From: Pseudomonas chlororaphis
Lineage (GTDB): Bacteria > Pseudomonadota > Gammaproteobacteria > Pseudomonadales > Pseudomonadaceae
Direction: 5' to 3'
Assembly: GCF_001921865.1 (NCBI RefSeq)
Contig: NZ_MSCT01000008.1
Span: forward strand, 248,001-312,000
Length of the DNA stretch: 64,000 nt
Part shown: piece after piece, positions 37,795-46,611 of the stretch
Position numbering within the stretch: position 1 is the first letter of the stretch
Layout of the letters: each line of letters starts with the position of its first letter
Notes under the pieces: model-generated
What the model saw: only the letters and a program-made list of their open reading frames with translations
Told to the model about the DNA's origin: nothing
The model's database searches: none
Position numbers and translations under genes: made by a program

Positions 37795-38433
37795 ATGCAG
37801 AAAGAACCTCGTAAGGTCCGTGAGTTTCGTCGCCGCGAGCAAGAAATTCTCGATACCGCGCTCAAGCTGTTCCTCGAACAAGGTGAAGACAGCGTCACCG
37901 TCGAGATGATCGCTGATGCCGTTGGTATCGGCAAAGGGACCATCTACAAGCACTTCAAGTCCAAGGCGGAGATCTACCTGCGCCTGATGCTCGACTATGA
38001 GCGCGACCTGAACGAGCTGCTGCACTCTGCCGATGTCGACAAGGATAAGGAAGCCCTGTCCCGGGCCTACTTCGAGTTCCGCATGCGCGATCCACAGCGT
38101 TACCGGCTGTTCGATCGCCTGGAAGAGAAGGTGGTCAAGGGCAACCAGGTGCCGGAAATGGTCGAGGAACTGCACAAGATCCGTGCGTCCAACTTCGAGC
38201 GCCTGACCTTGTTGATCAAGGGTCGCATCAGCGAAGGCAAGCTCGAGGATGTGCCGCCTTACTTCCACTACTGCGCGGCCTGGGCGCTGGTGCATGGCGC
38301 TGTGGCGCTGTACCACTCGCCCTTCTGGAGCAATGTGCTGGAAGACCAGGAAGGCTTCTTCCAGTTCCTGATGGACATCGGCGTGCGTATGGGCAACAAG
38401 CGCAAGCGCGACCCCGACACCTCCGGCAGCTGA
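37795..38433 (+). CDS. TetR-family regulator (212 aa)
   Basis: The N-terminal helix-turn-helix (residues about 10–60) contains VEMIADAVGIGKGTIYKHFKS, the TetR signature; the rest is a helical ligand/dimer domain ending in GNKRKRDPD. The ATG at 37795 is chosen; the open frame runs back to 37660 across the divergent promoter. It matches P. aeruginosa PA2957 in position. Ligand unknown. Confidence 0.93.
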   Translation: MQKEPRKVREFRRREQEILDTALKLFLEQGEDSVTVEMIADAVGIGKGTIYKHFKSKAEIYLRLMLDYERDLNELLHSADVDKDKEALSRAYFEFRMRDPQRYRLFDRLEEKVVKGNQVPEMVEELHKIRASNFERLTLLIKGRISEGKLEDVPPYFHYCAAWALVHGAVALYHSPFWSNVLEDQEGFFQFLMDIGVRMGNKRKRDPDTSGS

Positions 38434-38448
38434 TTCATTCAGTCGTCT

Positions 38449-38497
38449 TATGGCGCCATGATTTCCCTATATGGCGCCGTGCCCCGGGGAATATACT
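38449..38497 (+). promoter_or_regulatory. Twin palindromic motif and -10 box upstream of moaA
   Basis: TATGGCGCC occurs at 38449 and 38470, exactly 21 bases (two helical turns) apart; the first copy is a perfect 10-bp palindrome (ATGGCGCCAT). TATACT at 38492–38497 fits a -10 box about 70 bases before the moaA start code. The arrangement looks like an operator pair over a promoter. The binding protein is unknown. Confidence 0.4.
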
Positions 38498-38573
38498 CAG
38501 GCATGGGACTTGCCAAAACCTGATTTGTGAGTCAAGTTTTGGTCGGTTCACTCTTCCTCCGCCGGAGTCATCC

Positions 38574-39542
38574 ATGATCGTTGACCGTCAAGGCAGGCGT
38601 TTTCGCAATCTGCGTATCAGCCTGACTTCTGCCTGCAACTACGCCTGTACCTACTGCGTGCCCAACGGCAAGCGGCTGGTGGCTGCCCAGGACGAGTTGT
38701 CGGCCGAGGCCATGGCGCGCGGCGTGGCCTACCTGATCGAGGCCGCGGGCATCGAGCGCCTGCGTATCACCGGCGGCGAGCCCCTGGTCAGCCCGAAGCT
38801 GGAAGCCTTCATGAGCGCGGTCGGGCGGATGGGCCTGGAAGACATCAGCCTGACCACCAACGGCCAACTGCTCGCCCGCAAGCTGCCGCTGCTGGTGGAG
38901 GCCGGCATCCGGCGCATCAACGTTTCCCTCGATACCCTGGACGCTTCGGCGTTCCGCGGTATTGCGCGCGGCGGCGACCTGGCGACGGTGCTCGACGGCA
39001 TGGAACAGGCCCGGGCGGCGGGCATGAAAATCAAGGTCAACATGGTGCCGCTGCGGGGGCAGAACCTGGACCAGGTCATGCCGTTGCTCGACTACTGCCT
39101 GGAGCGTGGTTACGAGCTGCGTTTTATCGAGCTGATGCGCATGGGCCACCTGGCCAGCGATTCCAATGCGTTCCTGCAGCAGTTCGTCAGCCTGCGACAG
39201 CTGCTGGATTTGATCGGCGAGCGCTACGAATACCTGCAGGCCGACGCGCCGGTGGATGCGACCGCGGTGCGTTACGAGATTCCGGGGCAGGGCCATTTCG
39301 GCGTGATCGCCAACGAAAGCGTGCCGTTCTGCCGGACCTGCTCGCGCCTGCGGTTGTCGTCTACCGGCTGGCTGCACGGATGCTTGTCGTCAAGCAACCG
39401 GCATTATGTCGGCGACCTGCTGGACAAGCCGCGCCATCAAGCCTTGCCGGCGTTGCAGCGCTTGCTGGTCAAGGCCTTGGGCGACAAGCAGGACCTGGCG
39501 TTTTCCGGCGGTGCGACCGTGATGAAAATCATCGGTGGCTGA
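38574..39542 (+). CDS. moaA: GTP 3',8-cyclase MoaA (322 aa)
   Basis: First step of molybdenum cofactor synthesis from GTP. The radical-SAM cluster ligands are in SACNYACTYC (CxxxCxxC), the SAM motif is ITGGEPLV, and the C-terminal GTP-binding cluster has the spacing C-x2-C-x13-C (FCRTCSRLR...HGC). It ends with the required Gly-Gly. No other moa/mob gene is near. Pseudomonads often carry more than one moaA; this may be an extra copy. Confidence 0.92.
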   Translation: MIVDRQGRRFRNLRISLTSACNYACTYCVPNGKRLVAAQDELSAEAMARGVAYLIEAAGIERLRITGGEPLVSPKLEAFMSAVGRMGLEDISLTTNGQLLARKLPLLVEAGIRRINVSLDTLDASAFRGIARGGDLATVLDGMEQARAAGMKIKVNMVPLRGQNLDQVMPLLDYCLERGYELRFIELMRMGHLASDSNAFLQQFVSLRQLLDLIGERYEYLQADAPVDATAVRYEIPGQGHFGVIANESVPFCRTCSRLRLSSTGWLHGCLSSSNRHYVGDLLDKPRHQALPALQRLLVKALGDKQDLAFSGGATVMKIIGG

Positions 39543-39685
39543 GCCTTCAGTTCCCTGACTCCCACACCCATAGCCGTCAGTTCAATTGCATTCAACAGGT
39601 TTGCCAGCGCTCTGGACGAGCTGGCGCGGAAGCTGCATCTCGTGGCCATTCGCCGGTTTTCCGTCACCGGTTTCTGGAGGGAAGG

Positions 39686-40288
39686 ATGCGTAGCCTGGTT
39701 TTGCTGTTGGCCTTTTTAGGGCTCGGCGGCTGCATGAATGTCAGCGATATGGGCGAGGGCGTTCGCTATCACATGAGCGATGCGGGGTTCCTCGATCACA
39801 GTAATACCCAGCGCTCCAACTCGTTCCGCGTTCAGCCGGATTCGTTCATCTTCATCGCCCAGGGCGCCTTCGCGCCGCCGGGCAGCGCCTATCCGCGTCC
39901 CAACGTGGTGGCCGAGGAAGCCTTCAAGGGCTTTATCGAATACTTCCCCATGGTCCGCCGTGCCCGTGCGCCGGAAGGCCTCGACCAGGCCATGGCCGAG
40001 GCCCGTGAGGCGGGGGCGCATTACCTGCTGTACACGCGTTTCGCCAAGGCCGACGACCGTATCGGCAACTCGGACGAATGGTTCGACCAGGAAGCCGTGG
40101 ATCGCCTGGGGATCGACAAGGGGGTGATTCAGATCATGCTGATCGAGACCAGCACCCAATACCTGATCGATACCGCGCGGATTCGCAGTCGCGGCGGTTT
40201 CCTGACGTTCCACGACAACAAGCCAGAAGACCTCATCGGCCCGCCGCTCGAGCAATACGCCCGCAGCCTGTTAGGCTTGAGCGATTGA
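39686..40288 (+). CDS. DUF4823 lipoprotein (200 aa)
   Basis: A signal peptide of 15 residues ends in the lipobox LGGC, so the mature protein is an acylated periplasmic or outer-membrane lipoprotein with N-terminal Cys16. The rest has the DUF4823 pattern, including AREAGAHYLLYTRFAKADD and TSTQYLIDTARIRSRGG. GGAGGGAAGG precedes the ATG. It may share a transcript with the DUF1285 gene 21 bp downstream. Function unknown. Confidence 0.9.
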   Translation: MRSLVLLLAFLGLGGCMNVSDMGEGVRYHMSDAGFLDHSNTQRSNSFRVQPDSFIFIAQGAFAPPGSAYPRPNVVAEEAFKGFIEYFPMVRRARAPEGLDQAMAEAREAGAHYLLYTRFAKADDRIGNSDEWFDQEAVDRLGIDKGVIQIMLIETSTQYLIDTARIRSRGGFLTFHDNKPEDLIGPPLEQYARSLLGLSD

Positions 40289-40309
40289 GCCAAGTATGAG
40301 GAGAGCAGC

Positions 40310-40873
40310 ATGAGCGGTCCGGGCAAAGCCAACGATCTGTTGGCGCAGATCCCCAAGACGGAAAAAGGCCTGCCGCCGGTCCACCTGTGGAATCCCGACT
40401 TCTGCGGCGATATCGATATGCGGATCGCCCGTGACGGCACCTGGTACTACCTGGGGACCCCCATCGGCCGTAAACCGATGGTCAAGCTGTTCTCCACCAT
40501 CATTCGCCGCGACGGCGACGACTACTTCCTGATCACCCCGGTGGAAAAGGTCGGCATCAAGGTCGACGACGCACCCTTTGTCGCCGTTACCCTGGACGTC
40601 GAAGGCGAGGGCGAGGCGCAGGTCCTGCGTTTTACCACCAACGTCGACGAGCAGGCCGTGGCTGGCAGCGAACACCCGCTGAGAGTGGTGATCGACCCGG
40701 TGACCCAGGAGCCGGCGCCATACGTGCATGTACGCAGCAATCTCGAAGCGCTGGTGCACCGCAATGTGTTCTATCAGTTGGTCGAGCTGGCGGTCAGCCG
40801 TCCGATCGACGGTCAGAACTGGCTGGGGGTCTGGAGCGGCGGGGTGTTTTTCCCGATCGGCCTGGAGCCCTGA
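40310..40873 (+). CDS. DUF1285 protein (187 aa)
   Basis: A cytoplasmic protein of the DUF1285 family with the signatures [30 protein letters not shown] and a repeated beta-rich second half. It lacks signal peptide and catalytic motif. It has a GAGGAGAG ribosome site and follows the DUF4823 gene. In P. aeruginosa the homologue lies in the same core stretch before the ETF genes (from memory). Function unknown. Confidence 0.9.
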   Translation: MSGPGKANDLLAQIPKTEKGLPPVHLWNPDFCGDIDMRIARDGTWYYLGTPIGRKPMVKLFSTIIRRDGDDYFLITPVEKVGIKVDDAPFVAVTLDVEGEGEAQVLRFTTNVDEQAVAGSEHPLRVVIDPVTQEPAPYVHVRSNLEALVHRNVFYQLVELAVSRPIDGQNWLGVWSGGVFFPIGLEP

Positions 40874-40903
40874 GGCGCGAAACCTGTTGTTGATCGAATA
40901 AAT

Positions 40904-40957
40904 ATCTTGCGACGAAGATGCCGTTTCGGGTATCAATTTGTACATGATTAAACATGT
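40904..40957 (+). promoter_or_regulatory. Two inverted repeats before and over the GntR gene start
   Basis: ATCTT-N6-AAGAT (40904–40919) and ACATG-N6-CATGT (40942–40957) have the same arm and spacer length. The second covers the ATG of the GntR gene, and contains AACATGTT. Position suggests autoregulation by the GntR protein. Confidence 0.4.
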
Positions 40958-41657
40958 TCGATTTGACAAGAAACAACGGGTGGTCGACGAGCTGATCCGA
41001 CGCATCGAAAGCGGCCTCATGGAGGACGGTTTCCTGCTGCCGGGCGAGCATCAGTTGGCTCAGGAATTCTCGGTGAGCCGTGGCACCCTGCGCGAGGCCC
41101 TGGCCGAGCTCAAGCGCCGCAACTACATCGCCACCCAGAGCGGGGTCGGCTCCATCGTCACCTACGACGGTGTGGTGCTGGACCAGCAGAGCGGCTGGGC
41201 CCAGGCCCTGGCGGACACCGGCGCGCTGATCAATACCGAGGTGCTGCGTCTGGAAGCGGTGCAGCGTCCGGACCTGCTCAACCGCCTGGGTACCGACCAG
41301 TTCATTGCCCTGGACCGACGCCGGCGCTCCACCGACGGCACCGTGGTTTCCCTCGAACGTTCCCTGATGCCTGCCAGCGGAGGCCTGGAAAGCCTGCCGC
41401 GCGTGGGGCTGATCGATGATTCCCTGACCATTACCCTGGCCGCCTACGGCTATATCGGCGAGCGCGGTGATCAATGGATCGGCGCCGAGCCCCTCGACGA
41501 AGAACAGGCGCAGCTGCTGGGGCGTCCGGTCGGCAGTGTGTTCCTCAAGGCCCTGCGCACCACCTATGACCGTCGCGGGCGTTTTATGGAGCAAGTGGAA
41601 AGTTTCCTCGACCCGGTGCACTTTCGCTTGCACCTGCAATTCGGGGCGCAGAAATGA
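40944..41657 (+). CDS. GntR-family (HutC/UTRA type) regulator (237 aa)
   Basis: The N-terminal winged helix-turn-helix is residues 10–75 with LPGEHQLAQEFSVSRGTLREAL; the UTRA ligand domain follows. The ATG at 40944 is preferred over a TTG two codons upstream. It overlaps the next gene by 4 bp, and is the first gene of a four-gene operon. The family partner in E. coli is YegW and in Salmonella the regulator beside the aminoimidazole riboside kinase. The ligand is probably a phosphorylated ribonucleoside-like compound (inference). Confidence 0.9.
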   Translation: MIKHVRFDKKQRVVDELIRRIESGLMEDGFLLPGEHQLAQEFSVSRGTLREALAELKRRNYIATQSGVGSIVTYDGVVLDQQSGWAQALADTGALINTEVLRLEAVQRPDLLNRLGTDQFIALDRRRRSTDGTVVSLERSLMPASGGLESLPRVGLIDDSLTITLAAYGYIGERGDQWIGAEPLDEEQAQLLGRPVGSVFLKALRTTYDRRGRFMEQVESFLDPVHFRLHLQFGAQK

Positions 41658-42652
41658 CCCCCCTGGATCGCGCCCTGGGCGCTTTTTACGGGCTGGCGCT
41701 GGGCGATGCCCTGGGCATGCCGACCCAATCCCTCAGCCGGCAGCAGATCCAGCAGCGCTTTGGCGCTATCCGCGGCCTGGAAGATGCCGGGCCCGATCAA
41801 CCGATCGCCGCCAACATGCCCAAGGGCTCGATTACCGACGACACCGAGCAGGCGATCCTGGTCGGCGATTTGCTGGTGGCCGGCAAAGGCCGGATCGAAC
41901 CGACGGTGCTGGCCCACAGCCTGATCGAATGGGAAGCGGCGATGCGCGCCAAGGGTTCCCAGGACCTGTTGGGCCCTTCGACCAAGCGCGCGATCGAGAT
42001 GATTCTCGCCGGACACTCCGCCGAGGAGGCCGGGCGTTACGGCACCACCAACGGCGCGGCGATGCGTATCACCCCAGTGGGCATCGCCGTGAACGTCGAC
42101 GATGCCCAGGCGTTCATTCACGCGGTGGTGCAAGCTTGCCAGGTCACCCATAACACCACACTGGGCATTTCCAGCGCGGCGGCGGTGGCGGCGGTGGTTT
42201 CCGCCGGCATCAATGGCGTGCCGCTGGGCGACGCCTTGCAAGTCGGCGTGCAGATCGCCCAGGAAGCGGAGCGCCATGGCCACTGGGTGGCCGGCGGGCG
42301 CATCGCCACCCGTATCAGTTGGGCGCGCACCCTCAGCGTCGAAAGCGACAAGGCGCTGCTGGCCGATCTGCTGTACGACGTGATCGGCACTTCCGTGGCC
42401 TCCCAGGAGTCGGTGGTGGTGTCTTTCGCCCTGGCCCACCAGGTCGCCATCGGCGAGCTGCAAGCCTTCGAGGCGCTGTGCATGGCCGCGAGCCTGGGGG
42501 GCGACACCGATACCATTGCCGCCATCCTCGGTGCGATGCTGGGCGCCTGCCAGGGGATGGACGGCTGGCCGCCCGCCCTGATCGAGCAGATCAAGCAGGT
42601 CAACGGCCTGGACCTCGAACCTCTGGTGCACGGGCTGCTGGCCTTGCGCTAA
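41654..42652 (+). CDS. ADP-ribosylglycohydrolase family protein (332 aa)
   Basis: An all-helical DraG/ARH-fold hydrolase. Metal-ligand motifs are intact: GLALGDALGMPTQ near the start, SITDDTEQAIL near residue 60, and the late GGDTDTIAAILGAMLGA. The length matches E. coli YegU (334). It is unlikely to act on nitrogenase reductase here; its operon with a nucleoside-type kinase and permease suggests cleavage of an N-glycosidic bond in a small ribonucleoside-like substrate (inference). Coupled to the GntR gene by 4 bp. Confidence 0.92.
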   Translation: MTPLDRALGAFYGLALGDALGMPTQSLSRQQIQQRFGAIRGLEDAGPDQPIAANMPKGSITDDTEQAILVGDLLVAGKGRIEPTVLAHSLIEWEAAMRAKGSQDLLGPSTKRAIEMILAGHSAEEAGRYGTTNGAAMRITPVGIAVNVDDAQAFIHAVVQACQVTHNTTLGISSAAAVAAVVSAGINGVPLGDALQVGVQIAQEAERHGHWVAGGRIATRISWARTLSVESDKALLADLLYDVIGTSVASQESVVVSFALAHQVAIGELQAFEALCMAASLGGDTDTIAAILGAMLGACQGMDGWPPALIEQIKQVNGLDLEPLVHGLLALR

Positions 42653-42806
42653 GGGCGCGCCTGGCCACGGCTTGTGCGACCTTTGCGCGAGCCCGGCGCC
42701 TTACATTTTTGCCATGGATAGCAGGAATACGGCGAGGAATGCCGGGACGTCCGGTCGACTTCCGAAATTGCCGACAATCACAACAGAAGGGCAACAGGAG
42801 TTTTTC

Positions 42807-44273
42807 ATGAGCGCATCGAACGCCGGGCAAAGCGCCGGGCAACTGGAAACCCGGGGCATCGAGCCGGTACCGGAAGGCGAGTGCAACGGCCATCCGCTGC
42901 AACTGTTCTGGGTCTGGTTCGCTGCCAACATCAGCATTCTCGGCCTGCCGCTGGGCGCGACCCTGGTGGCCTTTCGCGGGCTGGCGATCTGGCAGGCGGT
43001 CATTGTCGCGGTTCTCGGCGCCGCCGGTTCGTTCGCCGTGGTGGGCATTATCTCCATCGCCGGCCGACGCGGGCGGGCACCGAGCCTGACGTTGTCGCGG
43101 GCGATCTTCGGCGTGCGCGGCAATATCGGCCCGACCCTGGTCTCGCTGATGTCGCGCCTGGGCTGGGAAACCGTCAATACCACCACCGCGGCCTTCGTCC
43201 TGCTGTCGCTGTGTTCGATCCTGTTCGGCTCGCCAGTGGCGGCCAAGAGCGCGCCGCTGCTGACCCTGCTGTTCATCGGTATCTTCGTGCTGCTGACCCT
43301 GGCGGTCTCCGGCCTCGGCCACGCCACCCTGCTGGTGATCCAGAAGTGGGCCACCTATGTGTTCGGCGCGCTGAACCTGCTGGTGGGCGGTTTCCTCTGC
43401 GCCACCATTGACTGGAGCGCGGTGTTCAATGCCACCCCGGCGCCGTTGAGCGCGATGATCATCGGTGTCGGCACCATGGCGGCCGGCACCGGGATTGGTT
43501 GGGCCAACGCCGGCGCCGACATGTCGCGTTACCAGCACCGCAGCGTCAAGGCCGCGCGCCTGGTAGTCTCGGCCGCCTTCGGCGCTGGCATTCCGCTGGT
43601 GCTGCTGATTACCCTGGGCGGCCTGCTGTCGGTGGGCAACGACGACCTGGCCTCGGCCACCGACCCGATCGTGGCGATCCGCGACATGCTGCCGACCTGG
43701 ATGGCCGTGCCGTACCTGATTACCGCGTTCGGCGGCCTGCTGCTGTCGAACAACCTGTCGGTGTACTCGGCCGGCCTGACGACCCTGACCCTGGGGCTCA
43801 AGGTCAAGCGGGTGTACGCGGTGGTGGTGGACATCGTGGCGATCTTCGCCGGCTCCATCTACTTCATGCTGATCGCCGAGAGTTTCTACGGGCCGTTCAT
43901 CACCTTCATTTCCCTGCTGGCGGTGCCGATCACCGCCTGGGTCGGGATCTTCGTAGTCGATCTGATCCACCGTCACTACTACAGCCCCAAGGACCTGCTG
44001 GATGTCAGCCCGAGCAGCGCCTACTGGTATTGCGGCGGCGTCGAGTGGCGGGCTTTCGGCGCCTGGGCCCTGGCCATCGTCCTGGGTTTCAGTTTCACCA
44101 CCATCGGCACCACCGCCGATAACGTCTGGTTCGCCGGGCCGCTGGCCGACTCCTGGCTGGGGCATAACGGCCTGGGCTGGATCGTCACCTTCCTGGTGGC
44201 CGGGGGTGTCTACGCCGCGTTGGGCGGAGCCCGGGACCGCCGCGCTGCCTTTGCCGAGAACGCCAATGCCTAG
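42807..44273 (+). CDS. NCS1-family nucleobase/nucleoside permease (488 aa)
   Basis: A polytopic inner-membrane carrier with about 12 hydrophobic segments. The NCS1 (CodB/Fur-type) features WVWFAANISILGLPLGA at the start and GIGWANAGADMSRY in the middle are present. The ATG at 42807 follows CAACAGGAG. Its end overlaps the kinase gene by 8 bp, so imported substrate is probably handed to that kinase. Substrate class inferred: purine, pyrimidine or ribonucleoside. Confidence 0.9.
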   Translation: MSASNAGQSAGQLETRGIEPVPEGECNGHPLQLFWVWFAANISILGLPLGATLVAFRGLAIWQAVIVAVLGAAGSFAVVGIISIAGRRGRAPSLTLSRAIFGVRGNIGPTLVSLMSRLGWETVNTTTAAFVLLSLCSILFGSPVAAKSAPLLTLLFIGIFVLLTLAVSGLGHATLLVIQKWATYVFGALNLLVGGFLCATIDWSAVFNATPAPLSAMIIGVGTMAAGTGIGWANAGADMSRYQHRSVKAARLVVSAAFGAGIPLVLLITLGGLLSVGNDDLASATDPIVAIRDMLPTWMAVPYLITAFGGLLLSNNLSVYSAGLTTLTLGLKVKRVYAVVVDIVAIFAGSIYFMLIAESFYGPFITFISLLAVPITAWVGIFVVDLIHRHYYSPKDLLDVSPSSAYWYCGGVEWRAFGAWALAIVLGFSFTTIGTTADNVWFAGPLADSWLGHNGLGWIVTFLVAGGVYAALGGARDRRAAFAENANA

Positions 44274-45192
44274 AATGCTGCACACCGGCCAGGTCATGAT
44301 CGATCTGGTGATGGCCGTGGACCGCTTGCCCAGCTCCGGCGGCGATGTCCTCGCGCAGTCCGCCCGCTTCGAGGCAGGCGGCGGTTTCAACGTGATGGCC
44401 GCCGCCCAGCGCAACGGTTTGGCGGTGGTCTACCTGGGGCGTCACGGCAACGGCCGTTTCGGCGAGTTGGCGCGTGAGGCGATGCGCGCCGAGGGTATCC
44501 AGATTGCCCTTGCTGCCAGCTCCTCCGAGGACACGGGCCTGTGCGTGGCGCTGACCGAAGCCAGCGCCGAACGCAGTTTCATTTCCTATATCGGCGCCGA
44601 AGGCCAGCTGTCGCAGGAAGACCTGGCCGGCGTGGCGGTGCGGGCCGACGACCTGGTCTATGTCAGCGGCTACAGCCTGTTGCATGCCGGCAAGGCCCAG
44701 GCCCTGCTGGACTGGCTGCTGGCTTTGCCGCGGGCGATCCGCGTGGTGTTCGACCCGGGCCCGCTGGTGGAGTCGCCGGATGCCACGGCGATGCGCCACC
44801 TGCTGCCGCGCATCGATATCTGGACCAGCAACCGCGTCGAGGCCTTGACGTTCACGGCTGCCGCGAGCCTCGCCGAGGCCTTGCCGCGCCTGCATGAGAT
44901 GCTGGCGCCAGAGGTCTTGCTGGTGGTTCGTGACGGGCCCCGGGGCTGCTGGGTCAGCCAGCATGGGCAGAGCGCCCATGTGCCGGGGTTCGAGGTCCGG
45001 GCGGTGGACAGCAACGGCGCCGGCGATGCCCACGCCGGGGTGTTCGCCGCCGCGCTGGCCCAGGGGTTGGCGCCGGTTGAGGCGGCACGCCGTGCCAATG
45101 CCGCGGCGGCCCTGGCGGTGACCCGCTGGGGCCCGGCCACCGCGCCGGGCACAACGCAGGTGGATGCGTTGGTCAATGGGCGCGGCGCCTGA
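44266..45192 (+). CDS. PfkB-family nucleoside/sugar kinase (308 aa)
   Basis: A ribokinase-fold kinase. The substrate motif is FEAGGGFNVMAAAQRNG near residue 40 and the ATP/anion-hole signature is DSNGAGDAHAG with the catalytic Asp. Gene neighbours (GntR, ADP-ribosylglycohydrolase, NCS1 permease) are those of the Salmonella aminoimidazole riboside kinase and of E. coli YegV, both of similar length. An aminoimidazole-riboside or related ribonucleoside kinase is the best guess. A REP hairpin 10 bp downstream may end the operon. Confidence 0.88.
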   Translation: MPRMLHTGQVMIDLVMAVDRLPSSGGDVLAQSARFEAGGGFNVMAAAQRNGLAVVYLGRHGNGRFGELAREAMRAEGIQIALAASSSEDTGLCVALTEASAERSFISYIGAEGQLSQEDLAGVAVRADDLVYVSGYSLLHAGKAQALLDWLLALPRAIRVVFDPGPLVESPDATAMRHLLPRIDIWTSNRVEALTFTAAASLAEALPRLHEMLAPEVLLVVRDGPRGCWVSQHGQSAHVPGFEVRAVDSNGAGDAHAGVFAAALAQGLAPVEAARRANAAAALAVTRWGPATAPGTTQVDALVNGRGA

Positions 45193-45202
45193 GAGTGGGA
45201 GG

Positions 45203-45246
45203 ATCGCGAACAAACGCGCTCCTGTAGGAACGAGCGTGCTCGCGAT
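45203..45246. repeat. REP palindrome
   Basis: The right half (from TGTAGGAACGAGCG at 45223) is a Pseudomonas REP; the left half is its imperfect reverse complement (16 of 21), giving one 44-base hairpin between the kinase and MFS genes. Confidence 0.8.
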
Positions 45247-45279
45247 AGCGGTCTATCCCGCCAATACGCCGCGACGGCT

Positions 45280-46494
45280 TCAGGCGTTCTGCAGGACCTT
45301 GTCGCGGTTCAAGCCGCGCCAGACCAGGCGCCCGACGCTGATCAGCCAATTCAGCGCCGCCACGCCCAGGACCGTGAGCAGCAGCGCCGGCATGCCCTGT
45401 TCGACGATGATCCTGCCGGCCAGCAGCGGGAAGCCGAACACCCCGATGAAGTAGGCCAGGCTGAACAGCAGCAGGGCTTGCGGGGTGTCGCCGGGCGGTG
45501 CTTCGTTGGCCGCCAGGCCATTGATCACCGAATAGGTCAGGCCATAGCCGACCCCCAGCGCCACGGCCGCCAGCAAATAACTGATGGCGTCGTCGACCAG
45601 CAGCTGGAACATCAGGATCGACCCCAGCATCAGCCCCGAGAGCAGACACGCCGCGCGGTAGGCGTCGCGCTTGACCACGAAGCCGGCGATCAACAGGCGG
45701 CTGCCGATGGCGGCGGCCATGAAGCCGAGGAAGAACAGCGAATAGTCCAGCGAACGCGAGGCCGCGTAGCTGGTCTGGAAACTCGACAGGCCGCCGAAGA
45801 CGCAACCGCCCAGGCCAACCATCAGGATCGGCAACAGGGCTTTCGACGAGAGCACCCGGACGCTACTGGCCCAGCTGATTTTTGCCGCGCCGGCCCCGAG
45901 ATGGCTGGGATGTTTTTTCAGCAGGGCGCCCAGGCGCCAGAAAATCAGCACACCGATCAGGCTGGCCGCCGCGGCCAGCACGAAGGCCGCGGTCAGCGGG
46001 TAGCCCAGGGCGCTGGCCAGGCGCCCCAGCAGCGGCCCGGAACCGATGCCGCTCATCATGCTGCCCGACAGCAGGGCGAAGAACCGTGCGCGCTGCGCCG
46101 GCGCCACCAGCATCGCGACGATGATCGGCCCCAGGGTGTAGAACACCCCCCAGCCCAGGCCCAGGGTCAGGCCGAAAAACAGCAGCGCGTCGCCCAAACC
46201 CGGGGTCAGGGCGAAGCCCAGGCTGGCGACCGCCAGCAGGCAGCCGAACAGGGCAATCGCGCGGGCGGCGCCCAGCAAGTCCGACAGGTGCCCGGAGAAG
46301 ATCACCGCGACAAAGGTGCTGAGCATGGCCACCGAAATCACGCTGCCCGCATCGTGCTCGTTGCCGCCGCGCGAGCCGATCAGCAGCGAGAGCAGGAAGG
46401 TCGAGCCGTAGGACAGCGACAGCAGGTAACTGGCCAGGCAGAACAACCCGAACAGCCGGGTCGGGACCGTGGATGGTGGGGTGTCGCTGGACAT
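45280..46494 (-). CDS. Major facilitator superfamily transporter (404 aa)
   Basis: Twelve hydrophobic segments in two halves. The loop 2–3 motif FSGHLSDLLGAAR (the D-R-x-G-R-K/R-type signature in relaxed form) marks an MFS protein. It has a short Ser/Thr/Pro cytoplasmic N-terminus. It converges on the kinase operon. Substrate unknown; it may be an exporter. Confidence 0.9.
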   Translation of the reverse strand: MSSDTPPSTVPTRLFGLFCLASYLLSLSYGSTFLLSLLIGSRGGNEHDAGSVISVAMLSTFVAVIFSGHLSDLLGAARAIALFGCLLAVASLGFALTPGLGDALLFFGLTLGLGWGVFYTLGPIIVAMLVAPAQRARFFALLSGSMMSGIGSGPLLGRLASALGYPLTAAFVLAAAASLIGVLIFWRLGALLKKHPSHLGAGAAKISWASSVRVLSSKALLPILMVGLGGCVFGGLSSFQTSYAASRSLDYSLFFLGFMAAAIGSRLLIAGFVVKRDAYRAACLLSGLMLGSILMFQLLVDDAISYLLAAVALGVGYGLTYSVINGLAANEAPPGDTPQALLLFSLAYFIGVFGFPLLAGRIIVEQGMPALLLTVLGVAALNWLISVGRLVWRGLNRDKVLQNA

Positions 46495-46611
46495 GCGCAG
46501 GCCTCGCGGTCGGTTGGATTCATGAGGCGCCGTTCTACCATGGGCGGCTGTCGCGTTAGTTGTGATCTTGCAGGCTTCAGGGTTAGCCCGGGGCGGAGTA
46601 AGGACGTGGCG

